From Acanthornis magna (taxonomy: Eukaryota; Chordata; Aves; Passeriformes; Acanthizidae), in assembly GCA_036785705.1 (NCBI GenBank), contig JAWUZG010000357.1, positions 434,001 to 498,000 on the forward strand: a stretch of DNA of 64,000 nucleotides. Reading direction: 5' to 3'. A program made the position numbers and the translations under genes. Below are positions 24,401-30,762 of this stretch, in pieces. Within the stretch, counting starts at the first letter, position 1. Every line of letters starts with the position of its first letter. Under the pieces are notes generated by a model, which had not been told where the DNA came from, made no database searches, and saw only the letters and a list, made by a program, of their open reading frames with translations.

Positions 24401-25431
24401 GGGGGTGCCGGGTGCCCCCCAGAGCTGGCGCAGGGACCCTCTGACTCTCACCCTCACCTCCCCACCCTCGCTCGAAGCGCACACCGGGCGCCCCCTCCCC
24501 TAGTGAATGCTCAGCCCCTCGCAGAGACCCCCGCGAGCCCTCCCGCCGGTGGGGACAGGGACGTCACGCCCCCCGGGACCTCCCCGGTAGCCCCACGAGC
24601 ACCGAGAGATTTTTAAAGCTCCATCTCCCAATGCCACCTGGGGGGCACTGAGGGGGCCCCGCTGCGGTCCCCAACAACCCCCACCGGAGCCCAGCCCCAG
24701 CCGTGGGCGAGCTGCGGGGGGGGCACAGGTCCCATGGGACGGGGCATCGTCATCCCTAAAAATAGAGACTTAAAGCCCCGAAACTCGAGCGGGGACGGCG
24801 ACGGGGGGAGAGCGGGGGGGGGGGGGGGAGGGAGGGAGGGAGGCGGGGAAGGGCAGGGAGGTGTAACGGAAATAGCCGAGGGGGAGGGCTCTGTGCGGGG
24901 GGGGTTGAGTGCTGTAAGCGGGGGGGACACCCTAGAAGCCCTATGGGCACGGCACGGCACGGCTCAGCATGGCTCGGCATTCCCCATGGTGGCATCGCTG
25001 CCACGGCATCGGCACAGCTCCCAGCGCGGTGTCACCCCTCGGTCCCTCGGCCCACGTGGGACTCCCACGGCATCGCCCCACGGGCGACAGACACCGCCGA
25101 CCCCTCCACCCTCCCCACCGCGCACGCCTCAGACCCCCGGACACATCCCGACCCCCTCCCCTTCCCCCCGCTCCTGCCGAGCCCACCGCTCACGGCCCGA
25201 CTCCCCAGACACGCCCCGGTTCCCCGGTCACATCCCGACCCCCGGACACGTTCCGGTGCCCCGGCCCGTACCTGCGATGCGGATGACGGCTCTCTCGGCG
25301 GGGTCCAGCACCGTCCCGTTGCCCGCGGCCGCCTTGGCACGCTGGGAGCGCTGGTGTTTGCCCAGGTTCCAGGGCAGCGTGTCCCCGGCGCCAGGCGAGC
25401 CGCTGCTGCCGCTCGAGCTGTCCTCCGCCAT
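412..25431 (-). CDS. PLEC: PLEC (plectin), 5' part of gene: alternative first exons plus exons 2 to 3-alpha (partial)
   Basis: Plectin is a giant cytolinker that joins intermediate filaments to actin, microtubules and membrane complexes. On the minus strand I see shared exon 2 (1833-1894), microexon 2-alpha (1296-1310), exon 3 (764-853) and microexon 3-alpha (412-447). Together they encode the start of the first calponin-homology domain of the actin-binding domain. Upstream (higher coordinates) are eight mutually exclusive first exons, at 3719, 8605, 12749, 13157, 14770, 18882, 23451 and 25272. All end in phase 1 (one extra G), so joining to exon 2, which begins AT GAG, creates the D of the [11 protein letters not shown] motif. 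The remainder of the actin-binding domain, plakin domain, rod and plectin repeats are off the left edge. Introns hold many minisatellites. Family and isoform names rest on recognised mammalian plectin N-termini. Identification is very secure. Confidence 0.96.
764..853 (-). CDS. PLEC: PLEC exon 3 (CH1 domain)
   Basis: A 90-nt exon of 30 codons, phase 0 at both ends. It is flanked by acceptor cccacag (854-860) and donor gtaggt. It encodes [20 protein letters not shown] and continues to SGDTL. The [13 protein letters not shown] segment is the hallmark actin-binding segment 1 of spectrin/plakin-type calponin-homology domains. It follows exon 2 directly, or the 2-alpha microexon when that is included. 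Confidence 0.96.
1051..1121. repeat. 13-bp minisatellite (ggcatcactctgg type)
   Basis: About six imperfect copies of a 13-bp unit (catcactctgg/gcatcgctctgg) in the PLEC intron between exons 2-alpha and 3. No other feature is apparent in this intron. Confidence 0.7.
1296..1310 (-). CDS. PLEC: PLEC optional microexon 2-alpha (HWRAE)
   Basis: A 15-nt exon reading CAC TGG CGA GCA GAG (HWRAE) between acceptor gtgcag and donor gtaggt, lying in the intron between exons 2 and 3. It is identical to the five-residue 2-alpha insert I recall from mammalian plectin, so this tiny optional exon appears fully conserved. Both ends are phase 0, so it can be skipped without frame change. Confidence 0.9.
1833..1894 (-). 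CDS. PLEC: PLEC exon 2, first shared coding exon
   Basis: A 62-nt exon starting AT GAG CGA GAT and ending ATC AAG, with acceptor ctcttgcag and donor gtattg. With a G supplied by any first exon it reads [20 protein letters not shown] plus K, the invariant start of the plectin actin-binding domain. Its phase-1 start is the key used here to test every candidate first exon upstream. Confidence 0.97.
2134..2275 (+). mobile_element. tRNA-Ile-derived SINE with CR1-like tail (TguSINE1-type)
   Basis: The head (about 2134-2208) reads like a degenerate tRNA-Ile(AAT): ATCAGTTGGCCAGAGCGTGG as A-box region, CTAATTATGCC as anticodon arm, GGTTCAACCTC as B box. It is followed by a tail resembling the CR1 LINE 3' end (gggtgatccttgtgg ... 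gaatattctgtggctcc). This tRNA-Ile plus CR1-tail build is known from zebra finch (TguSINE1). It supports a passerine origin and CR1-driven mobilisation. Confidence 0.75.
2276..6700. other. PLEC intronic and promoter sequence around exon 1a; no further gene recognised
   Basis: GC-rich, CpG-rich DNA apart from exon 1a. From 4140 to 5380 there are weak, decayed repeats of 'cagacccccaggtccc' and 'ccccaacacccacgtctg' type. From 5400 to 6350 the sequence is CpG-dense and promoter-like. Long open frames here have no recognisable protein features and follow from the low A/T content. Confidence 0.5.
3719..3827 (-). CDS. PLEC: PLEC alternative first exon 1a
   Basis: ATG at 3827-3825 opens 36 codons plus one G before donor gtaccg. 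The C-terminal half, [17 protein letters not shown], matches the conserved end of mammalian plectin 1a, while the first 19 residues ([12 protein letters not shown]...) are divergent. In mammals 1a is the epithelial, hemidesmosomal isoform that binds integrin beta-4. It is the first exon closest to exon 2. The flanking DNA is GC- and CpG-rich, consistent with its own promoter. Confidence 0.93.
6711..8345. repeat. CA-rich satellite, about 1.6 kb (acacacag units)
   Basis: Nearly uninterrupted alternation of cacacaga and cacacaca, with a higher-order pattern in which 'ggcatgcacacaca' or 'ggtgtgcacacaca' recurs every few dozen bases. From about 7740 it becomes more diverged (catgtg/agcagc interruptions). 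It lies in the PLEC intron just downstream of the 1g-like first exon. Alternating purine-pyrimidine DNA of this kind can adopt Z-form. Open frames of 300-630 codons within it are artefacts. Confidence 0.9.
8605..8695 (-). CDS. PLEC: PLEC alternative first exon (1g-like)
   Basis: ATG at 8695-8693 opens 30 codons plus G before donor gtgacc. The peptide begins [14 protein letters not shown] and ends [12 protein letters not shown]. The end resembles a mammalian alternative plectin N-terminus that finishes RRGYLYQQLCCVG. I label it 1g-like because I am not certain of the letter used for that exon. A CA-rich satellite starts about 260 bp downstream. The upstream sequence is CpG-dense. Confidence 0.8.
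9462..9507 (-). CDS. Candidate PLEC first exon with Met-Gly and poly-cysteine N-terminus
   Basis: ATG at 9507-9505 in a good initiation context (G at -3 and +4) opens [15 protein letters not shown] plus one G before donor gtgacctg. That is 15 codons plus 1, the exact phase needed to join exon 2. The six cysteines come from a short CAG/CTG-type repeat. I cannot match it to a mammalian first exon. One in three random ATG-to-donor stretches would have the right phase, so this is a prediction only. Confidence 0.3.
9508..10905. other. PLEC intron, no gene recognised
   Basis: GC-rich DNA with short local repeats: 'ggcatggcacgggatgg' near 9780-9860 and 'cttcccacggctccgatacg' at about 10295-10350. 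No splice-compatible coding exon with a recognisable peptide was seen. Confidence 0.4.
10911..11610. repeat. Minisatellite, about 20-24 bp unit (cccccacgggcaccgggcag)
   Basis: About 32 imperfect copies of a GC-rich unit (ccc ccacgggcaccgggcag and variants with catggg, ttcgtggg). In PLEC upstream intron DNA, between exon 1g-like and exon 1b. It creates spurious open frames on both strands. Confidence 0.9.
12749..12857 (-). CDS. PLEC: PLEC alternative first exon 1b (mitochondrial isoform)
   Basis: ATG at 12857-12855 opens 36 codons plus G before donor gtgagt. The peptide starts [20 protein letters not shown] and goes on LALVWYWRR. This is the hydrophobic segment followed by basic residues seen in mammalian plectin 1b (MEPSGSLFPSL...), which inserts in the outer mitochondrial membrane and tethers mitochondria to intermediate filaments. 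The hydrophobic stretch of about 17 residues and its basic flank are conserved here. Confidence 0.93.
13157..13172 (-). CDS. PLEC: PLEC alternative first exon 1d (muscle Z-disc isoform)
   Basis: The coding part is only 16 nt: ATG AAG ATT GTA CCG G, then donor gtgggt. MKIVP is exactly the five-residue N-terminus of mammalian plectin 1d, the skeletal-muscle isoform that links desmin to Z-discs. ATG is at 13172-13170. An A/T-rich MEF2-like site lies about 125 bp upstream, in line with a muscle promoter. Confidence 0.9.
13296..13305 (-). promoter_or_regulatory. MEF2-like / TATA-like site upstream of PLEC exon 1d
   Basis: The minus strand reads TTATTTATAT, nine of ten matches to the MEF2 consensus YTAWWWWTAR, in otherwise GC-rich DNA 124-133 bp upstream of the 1d ATG. 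CANNTG E-boxes (caggtg) lie between the site and the ATG. Mammalian 1d is muscle-specific, so a MEF2/E-box promoter is a reasonable inference. On the other strand the same bases form a TATA-like sequence. Confidence 0.45.
14305..14375. repeat. 17-bp minisatellite (cagagcacggcccccc)
   Basis: Four to five near-perfect tandem copies of agagcacggccccccag, between PLEC exons 1 and 1d. The rest of 13.2-14.7 kb is CpG-rich with nothing else recognisable. Confidence 0.75.
14770..15265 (-). CDS. PLEC: PLEC alternative first exon 1 (S10-plectin domain)
   Basis: ATG at 15265-15263 opens 165 codons plus G before donor gtatca. The protein starts [20 protein letters not shown] and contains [11 protein letters not shown] and [16 protein letters not shown]. 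These mark the winged-helix-like S10_plectin domain (about residues 1-100), related to the N-terminus of ribosomal protein eS10. The basic end RLYRRK follows at about residue 140. Mammalian plectin 1 is the perinuclear/ER isoform that binds nesprin-3. The start is chosen because it matches the mammalian MVAGMLMP start. Confidence 0.96.
15340..15600. repeat. Minisatellite upstream of PLEC exon 1 (cagtacagcccagtatggcc)
   Basis: About a dozen degenerate copies of a 10/20-bp unit (cagtatggcccggcacagcc) starting some 75 bp upstream of the plectin-1 ATG, in what should be its promoter or 5'UTR. Confidence 0.8.
15601..17960. other. PLEC intronic sequence, no gene recognised
   Basis: CpG-dense near 15.6-15.9 and 17.4-17.95 kb, with a decayed 'cctgagccgcgggggtcc' repeat at 15.87-16.07 kb and G-rich runs at 17.2-17.36 kb. 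Nothing coding is recognised. Confidence 0.4.
17965..18042. repeat. 18-bp GC minisatellite (ggcgggggtcccggcgcc)
   Basis: Four tandem copies of the unit with one-base differences. Confidence 0.75.
18160..18285. repeat. 21-bp minisatellite (accctgccggggtccatcccg)
   Basis: Six near-identical tandem copies. Decayed relatives (gggcccatcccgac) continue to about 18450. Confidence 0.85.
18882..18927 (-). CDS. PLEC: PLEC alternative first exon 1e
   Basis: ATG at 18927-18925 opens 15 codons plus [16 protein letters not shown], then donor gtatcg. It matches mammalian plectin 1e, which starts MDPSRAIQ and ends EISSLK, in both length and C-terminal half. The short exon lies in CpG-rich sequence. Confidence 0.86.
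19660..20245. repeat. Tandem duplication, 266-bp unit, in PLEC upstream intron
   Basis: The segment containing ctggccagccctggggacat recurs at 19687 and 19953 (266 bp apart) with high similarity and starts a third partial copy near 20240. Each unit is itself rich in ggccaccacactgtggcc, and related simple repeats extend from about 19540 to 20600. Confidence 0.8.
21172..21567. repeat. 79/80-bp tandem repeat, about 5 copies
   Basis: The unit starts cagcacctggcgaggggtga and recurs at about 21172, 21252, 21331, 21411 and 21490 with few differences, so it is recently expanded. Confidence 0.88.
21630..22445. repeat. 43-bp tandem repeat, about 17 copies
   Basis: The unit is of the type gacactgaacctgccggcac followed by tcggtgaggtgggacagcatggt (43 bp). 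The central copies (21840-22180) are nearly identical and the edges are degenerate. Confidence 0.9.
23451..23532 (-). CDS. PLEC: PLEC alternative first exon 1f
   Basis: ATG at 23532-23530 opens 27 codons plus [20 protein letters not shown], then EDVRERYK, then donor gtacgg. [14 protein letters not shown] is the conserved body of mammalian plectin 1f, the sarcolemmal/costameric isoform bound to dystroglycan and integrins. A 30-bp minisatellite begins about 240 bp upstream. A perfect MEF2 consensus lies 1.2 kb upstream (24756-24765). Confidence 0.92.
23775..24155. repeat. 30-bp minisatellite upstream of PLEC exon 1f
   Basis: About 13 copies of cacggcaccgaggggcaggg plus cacccacgga, starting some 240 bp upstream of the 1f ATG, in its presumed promoter. 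Confidence 0.9.
24756..24765. promoter_or_regulatory. Perfect MEF2 consensus between PLEC exons 1f and 1c
   Basis: CTAAAAATAG matches YTAWWWWTAR at all ten positions and sits in GC-rich DNA. Because PLEC runs on the minus strand, it lies about 1.2 kb upstream of first exon 1f, which encodes a muscle isoform in mammals, and about 0.5 kb downstream of exon 1c. A role as a 1f muscle enhancer is inference. Confidence 0.4.
25272..25431 (-). CDS. PLEC: PLEC alternative first exon 1c
   Basis: ATG at 25431-25429 opens 53 codons plus G before donor gtacgg. The peptide contains [18 protein letters not shown] and ends [14 protein letters not shown], near-identical to mammalian plectin 1c, the neuronal/keratinocyte isoform linked to microtubule regulation. 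An in-frame ATG further upstream exists, but the chosen one aligns with the mammalian length. Confidence 0.95.
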
Positions 25432-27093
25432 CGCCGCCGCCCCCCGGCTGCCCGCCGACCCCGGCTCCTGCAACGGAGGGACGGCGTCAGGGACCCCCGG
25501 TACCGGGACCATTGCCTTCGTACGTTAGGGACCCCCCGGCACCGGGGCACCAGGGACCCCCGGCATCGCCACCGCCCTCCTTCGCGCTTCAGGTACCCCC
25601 GGCATCGCCGACCCCGGCTCCTGCGGCAGAGACCCCCCAGGGACCCCCGGCAGCACCATCGCCCTCGTTCGCGCTTCAGGTACCCCCGGCATCGCCGATC
25701 CCGGCTCCTGCGGCAGAGACCCCCCAGGGACCCCCGCACCGGCACCGCAGCACCGGCAGCGCCCGCACACCTCAGCCCGGTTCAACACACGGCAGAATCG
25801 CGGGGCGCCCGGAGGTGCCGGGACCCCTCGGGCCAGCCCCGGGGATGGGGGTCTGTGCCGAGCCGTGCAGGGCGGTGTCGCTAGGGGCACGGTCCCCACG
25901 GGGCCACCGCGGTGATGGCCGGTCCGGCATCGGGAACTCTCCCGTGGGAGCGCCCGCCGATGCTGCCGCAACCGGAGCGCGCACGGGCGGAACAACCAGA
26001 CCGAAGCCGTGGGGGAGAAGACCGCACGGGCACCGGGGCAGCGGCCAGGCCGGCTCCGTGTCTAGGAGCGGCTGCGGGGCTTCGGCCGGGGCGGGCACCC
26101 CGCGGGGTCGGTGTCGCTTGCAGCCCCTCTGTGCCGGGAGCGCTCCCGGGGGAGCGGGACGGAGGGTGCCGGGAGCGGCGGGGATGACCCCGTCATCCCG
26201 GCACCTCCGCGATCCCGGCACCTCCGCGATCCTGCCCTCGCCGTCCCGGCACCTCCGCCATCCCGCCTCCATCATCCCGGCACCTCCGTGATCCCGCCCC
26301 CGCCCTCCCGGCACCTCCGCCATCCCGCTGCCTCCGCCATCCCGGCACCTCCGCGATCCTGCCCCCAGCATCCCGACACCTCCGCGATCCCGGCGCCTCC
26401 GCGATCCCACCTCCACCCTGGCTCCGCCGCAGCCGTGACACCGGCTCGGGCTCGTTCCCCCGGGAGCCGGCAGCACCGGGCGTTTGCCGCGGCCGAGGCG
26501 CCATTTGCAGAAGCTCAGAAGCCGGGAGAGCCACCGGCATCACCGGGCCCGGCATCCTCGGACCCGCCGGCATCACCGACATCGCAGCGCCCGGCGCTCT
26601 CGGTAGCCTCGGACCCCGGCGTCACCGACATCACCGGCACCCCCAGACCCCCCCGGCATCACCGGCACCCGCGGCAGTGGGGGGTGGGCGTGGGGGAGTA
26701 GGTGGGGGGCGGGCGTGGGGGAGCAGGTGGGGGCGGCGTGGGGGGCAGCGCGGCGCGCGCGGTGCCAAGCCTGAGTCAGCGGCTCCATCGCCCACGTCCC
26801 CCGCGCAGCCCCTCCACCCCAGGCCTGCAGCCGCCTCCCCCCGCCCGCAGGGGCACCCACAGGGACCCCCCGAGCTCCCCCCGACCCCAGACTCGGGCCG
26901 CAGCACCCGAACACCCCTCGCACCCCCAGCGGAGCCCTCCCGCACAACCCCTCCACACCGCAGCCCCCACCCCCACGGCTCCTGCAGCCCCCCCCAGCCC
27001 TGCGGCAGCCCCGCAGCATCCTCCGAGCCGCCCCCCGCCGCTCCCGGATCCACGGGGGACTGGGTGAGGGGGGTCCCACGCGCGGGAACTCAC
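25432..27093. other. Sequence upstream of PLEC exon 1c; no gene recognised
   Basis: Contains a duplicated segment (about 25560-25625 and 25650-25735, sharing cttcaggtacccccggcatc) and a minisatellite of 'cccggcacctccgcgatc' type at 26195-26410. CpG-rich and probably promoter-associated. Confidence 0.45.
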
Positions 27094-27133
27094 CGAGCGC
27101 CACGATGTCCGCCGGGACGTGACGGGGGAGCAT
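27094..27133 (-). CDS. Candidate additional PLEC first exon
   Basis: ATG at 27133-27131 opens MLPRHVPADIVAL plus G before a strong donor gtgagt: 13 codons plus 1, the phase required by exon 2. It lies in CpG-rich DNA 1.7 kb upstream of exon 1c, where a distal promoter would be expected. I do not recognise the peptide from mammals, and support is only phase, donor quality and position. Confidence 0.3.
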
Positions 27134-27394
27134 GACCGGGGGGAAAACGGCACCGGCACCGGGAGGGCTCCGGAGGGAATGCGGCACCGGGGGGGAGCAC
27201 CGGCACCGGTACCGCGGGGGCTCCGGGGGAAAAAGGCCCCGGGGGCTCCGCCCGCACCGGCACCGGCACCGGCACCAGCTCCGGTTCGCGGCAGGGGCGG
27301 GGCGGGGGGCGGGCAGCGGGGGGCGCCTTATCTCAGCGCCCCACCCTCCGCACCCAGCGCACCCCGCGGGGGAGGCACCCCCGGCGCGGGAAGG

Positions 27395-27800
27395 ATTAAC
27401 CGTGACCAGCGCGCCCGGCCCGGGGGTAACCCCGACCAGTGCTCCCAGTACACCCAGCAGCAGGGGCCAACTCCGACCAGTGCTCCCAGTACAGCCAGCA
27501 CCAGGGCCAGCCCAGACCAGCGCTCCCAGCACGGCACGGGTTAACTGTGACCAGCGCACCCAGTACACCCCGTACGGAGAAGGTTAACCCTCCCCGGTGC
27601 ACCCAGAATGGAGAGGATTAACCCTCCCCAGTACAACCAGCATGGAGAGGGTTAACCCTCACCAGTGCTCCCAGTACACCGAGCAGACGGGGGTTAACTG
27701 ACCAGTGCACCCAGTACACCCAGTACGGAGAGGGTAACTGTGACCAGTACACCCAATACGGAGAGGGTTAACCCTCACCACTGCAACCAGTGTGCAGAGG
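27395..27800. repeat. Degenerate repeat (gaccagtgctcccagtacac)
   Basis: About ten degenerate units of roughly 37-40 bp containing ggttaaccctcaccagtg and cccagtacacccagta. Confidence 0.7.
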
Positions 27801-28234
27801 GTGAACCCCGCCCAGCGCTCCCAGCGAAGCTGGTCCCGCCCCGCGCTCCCGCAGGGAAGTCCCGCAGCCGCTCGGCGCTGCTCGGCCCGGCTGGGCGCTC
27901 GGCTGTGGGCACAGCACGGCCACATCCCTGGCACAGCAGCGGCACCTTTGATGGTGGCACGGGCCACCGCCGGCTGCGGCATTCAGAGCCCCGGGGAGCG
28001 CGGTGGCGGAGGGATGAGATGGGAGCCCCAGCTCGGCCCTGGCACGGCCCTGGCATAGCTCCGGCGCGGCTCCAGCGTGCCGCTCACACCCTGCGGGCCA
28101 CCAGGCTCTCCTGTGGCCGGGGAACAGAGCTCGGCTGCGGCCACCAGCCCTGCAGGAGGGCGTGTGGTCCGGCAGCTGGGGAGGCTTGCGAGCCGGGGAC
28201 CCCTGTGCGGCTGGGGAGATGGGGCTGGGGACCG

Positions 28235-28880
28235 GAGTCAGTGCCGGGAACCGGTACCGGGAACCAGTGCTCGGAACCGGAGCCGGTGCCTTGACCCAGA
28301 GCTGCTGCCAGGACTCGGAGCTGGTGCCGAGAACTGGAGCTGGTACCAGGAACTAGAGTTGGTAAAAGGAGCTGGAGCCAGTGGCAACCAGAGCTGGTGC
28401 CAGGAACCCGAGCTGGACCTGGGAACTGGTGCCGGCAGCCAGAGGCAGTGCTGGGAAATGGAGCTGGTGCCGAGAACTGGAGCTGGTACCAGGAACTAGA
28501 GCTGGTAACAGGAGCTGGAGCCAGTGGCAACCAGAGCTGGTGCCAGGAATCAGAGGTGGAACTGGGAACTGGTGCCTTGAACCAGAACCTGTGCTAGGAA
28601 CCAGAGCCGGTGCCAGGAACCGGAGCTGGTACCAGAAACCAGAGCCGGTGCCAGGAGCTGGAGCTGGTACTAGGAACCAGAGCCGGTACCAGGAACCGGA
28701 GCTGGTACCAGAAACCAGAGCCGGTGCCAGGAACTGGAGCTGGTACCAGCAAAAGAAGCTGGTACTAGGAACCAGAGCCAGTGCTGGGGAGCAGAGCTGC
28801 CACCAGGAACCAGAGCCGGTACCAGGAAAGGGAACTGGAGCCGAGGGAACTGGAGCCGGTACCAGGAAAGGGAACTGGAG
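28235..28880. repeat. 18-bp minisatellite (accagagccggtgccagg)
   Basis: About 35 degenerate copies of an 18-bp unit (aaccggagctggtaccag). The unit is a multiple of three, so long frames stay open on both strands, but they show no protein domain. Confidence 0.88.
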
Positions 28881-29939
28881 CCGAGGACAGGCGTGCGTGC
28901 AGCCCCCCGGTGCGTGTGCACAGCTGGGTGTGGACACGGGCGGACACGCGTGTGCCCAGCCCTGGCTTGCTGTGGTCACCGCTGTGTGCACGCCACAGCA
29001 ACACCCGCACCGGGGGGGTCTGGGGGGCTTCAGAGGCTCCCAGTGCCCCCCGCCACATCCAGCCGCTGCCGTGGCATCGCACGGCACAGCCCCCCCGACC
29101 CCCCAGCCCCACCGTGTGCCTCATCGGGGCCAGCGCGTCCCGTCTGACCCCGGCAAGCCCCGCACAACCGCACCCACCCCGCAGGGCGCAAAGACCACCG
29201 AGGAACCCCCGGGACCCCAAACCGGGGCAGTGTGATGTGGCACCGGCAGAGCCCAAATCGGGGCCACCTCCCGGCTCCACAGGACCCTCGGTCCCCACCG
29301 TGGCACCTGCCGTGACGGGGCCAAGGCTCAGACCCCCACCCGCCCTCGCCGCGGCCGTACCGGGGCTGCCGCTCGCTCCGTCCGTCCGGATCCGGTGCTG
29401 GCGCAGCCGCTCTTGCCGCGGTCATGTGCCGGTGCCGGCACGGGCGCAGGGAGTGAATCCCCCGGCCAGAGCCGGACAAAGGGCTCTTTTCAGCGGCGCT
29501 GGGCCCCGCGGGCCCCTCGGCGCCAGGGGACAAAGGTCCGGCACGCTTGGCACCGGCAGCGCCGGGCACTCCCCGCTCGGGGCACCCACGGGGCGCGGGG
29601 CACTGGACGCTGCAGAGGAGGTGGGCGTGCGGCCAGGACCCCTCCTGCCCCCCCGTCCCTCTCGGCTCTCACCTCCAAGCACCGGCGGCTCCCCGGGGCT
29701 CGGCGCCACGTGCGCGGGGCTGGCACGGCTGGCTCGGTGCCCGCCGGGATCCCAGCGCTGGCACACGTCAGCGGGGCTGGCACACGCCGGCGCCGTGCCA
29801 CCGCCAGCCCTGCCCTGGCACCGCCCGTGCCCGCGGGCCGGGGCTGGAACGGTTAGTGTCACACTCGTGCCCACCCCCTATGGGCTCCCCAAAGGGCCGC
29901 GGGGGTCACCGAGATGCCCACCCGTGACCTGGGGCATCT

Positions 29940-30127
29940 CGCCAATCCCAGTGCTCCCAGTTGGGATTGGGACTCGACCCACCCCGATCCCAGTGATCCC
30001 AGTTGGGATTGAGACATTCCCCCTATCCCAGTGCTCCCAGTTGGGATTGGGACTTGACCCACCCCGATCCCAGTGATCCCAGTTGGGATTGAGACATTCC
30101 CCCTAACCCAGTGCTCCCAGTTGGGAC
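29940..30127. repeat. Tandem repeat 3' of PARP10 (atcccagtgctcccagttgg)
   Basis: About six copies of a roughly 30-bp unit just past the PARP10 poly(A) sites. The same family (cccagtgctcccagtgggac) fills PARP10 intron 1 at 36.17-36.98 kb. Confidence 0.85.
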
Positions 30128-30151
30128 TCGCAGCCATGCAAAAGGCTCCCA

Positions 30152-30181
30152 TTTATTCAAAACTTTATTTGCAGCTTTATT
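30152..30181 (-). terminator. PARP10: PARP10 polyadenylation signals (three AATAAA)
   Basis: On the minus strand, AATAAA occurs at 30176-30181, 30164-30169 and 30152-30157, about 275-300 bp after the PARP10 stop. Cleavage is expected around 30130-30160. They separate PARP10 from the PLEC upstream region. Confidence 0.85.
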
Positions 30182-30454
30182 CCAAATTTCACTGGCGTCA
30201 CACCGGTGACCCCAAAAGCCTTCTGTCCATCTCCTGCCCTGGCACAAGGGTGCCCAGGAGTGTCCCCAAGCGGGGATCCCCCTACTCCAAAGTCCTGGGC
30301 AGGGCAGGAACCTCCCTGCACACCAAGTCTCCATGGCAGGGCCCCCTCGAGCCCTTCGACACCGCAACCCCTGCACTGGCACCGGTGCCAGGGGGCTCTG
30401 GGAGGGTAAAAGGGCACGTTTGAAGCAGAGCCGGTACCGGGGGGCTCCGAGGGG

Positions 30455-30762
30455 TCAGAGGGGACCCCCATGGCGGCAGCGGCACGTGATGAGGTACTGG
30501 GGGTAGGCCTGGGTGTCGTTGAAGATGACGAAGATGTCAGGATTCCGGGGGTCATCCACGACGCTGTGGAAGCGCTCGGGGGTCCCGGAGCCCTCCCGCC
30601 GAGGGGGTGCCCGCAGCTCTGGCCGCCCGGCCGTGAACTCCCCGGTCAGCACCTTGGCCACGAAGATGAACTTGGTGCCGTCGGCGCTGCACGGCGAGTA
30701 GCGGTCCCGTGCCGAGATGGCCGCGCGCGCCGCGAAGTACACGCCGAGGCCGTAGAGCGTGG
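30455..30762 (-). CDS. PARP10: PARP10 last coding exon (catalytic Tyr and Ile)
   Basis: 308 nt ending in the stop at 30457-30455. Encodes [39 protein letters not shown] and [18 protein letters not shown]958 and I1026 complete the H-Y-I triad. The protein ends CRCRHGGPL, shorter than the human tail. Confidence 0.95.

Noticed and set aside
29342..29422. Possible plectin first exon beginning MTAARAAAPAPD upstream of 1c
   Set aside because: The donor (ccccg/gtacgg) leaves phase 2, and joining to exon 2 would create an immediate stop.
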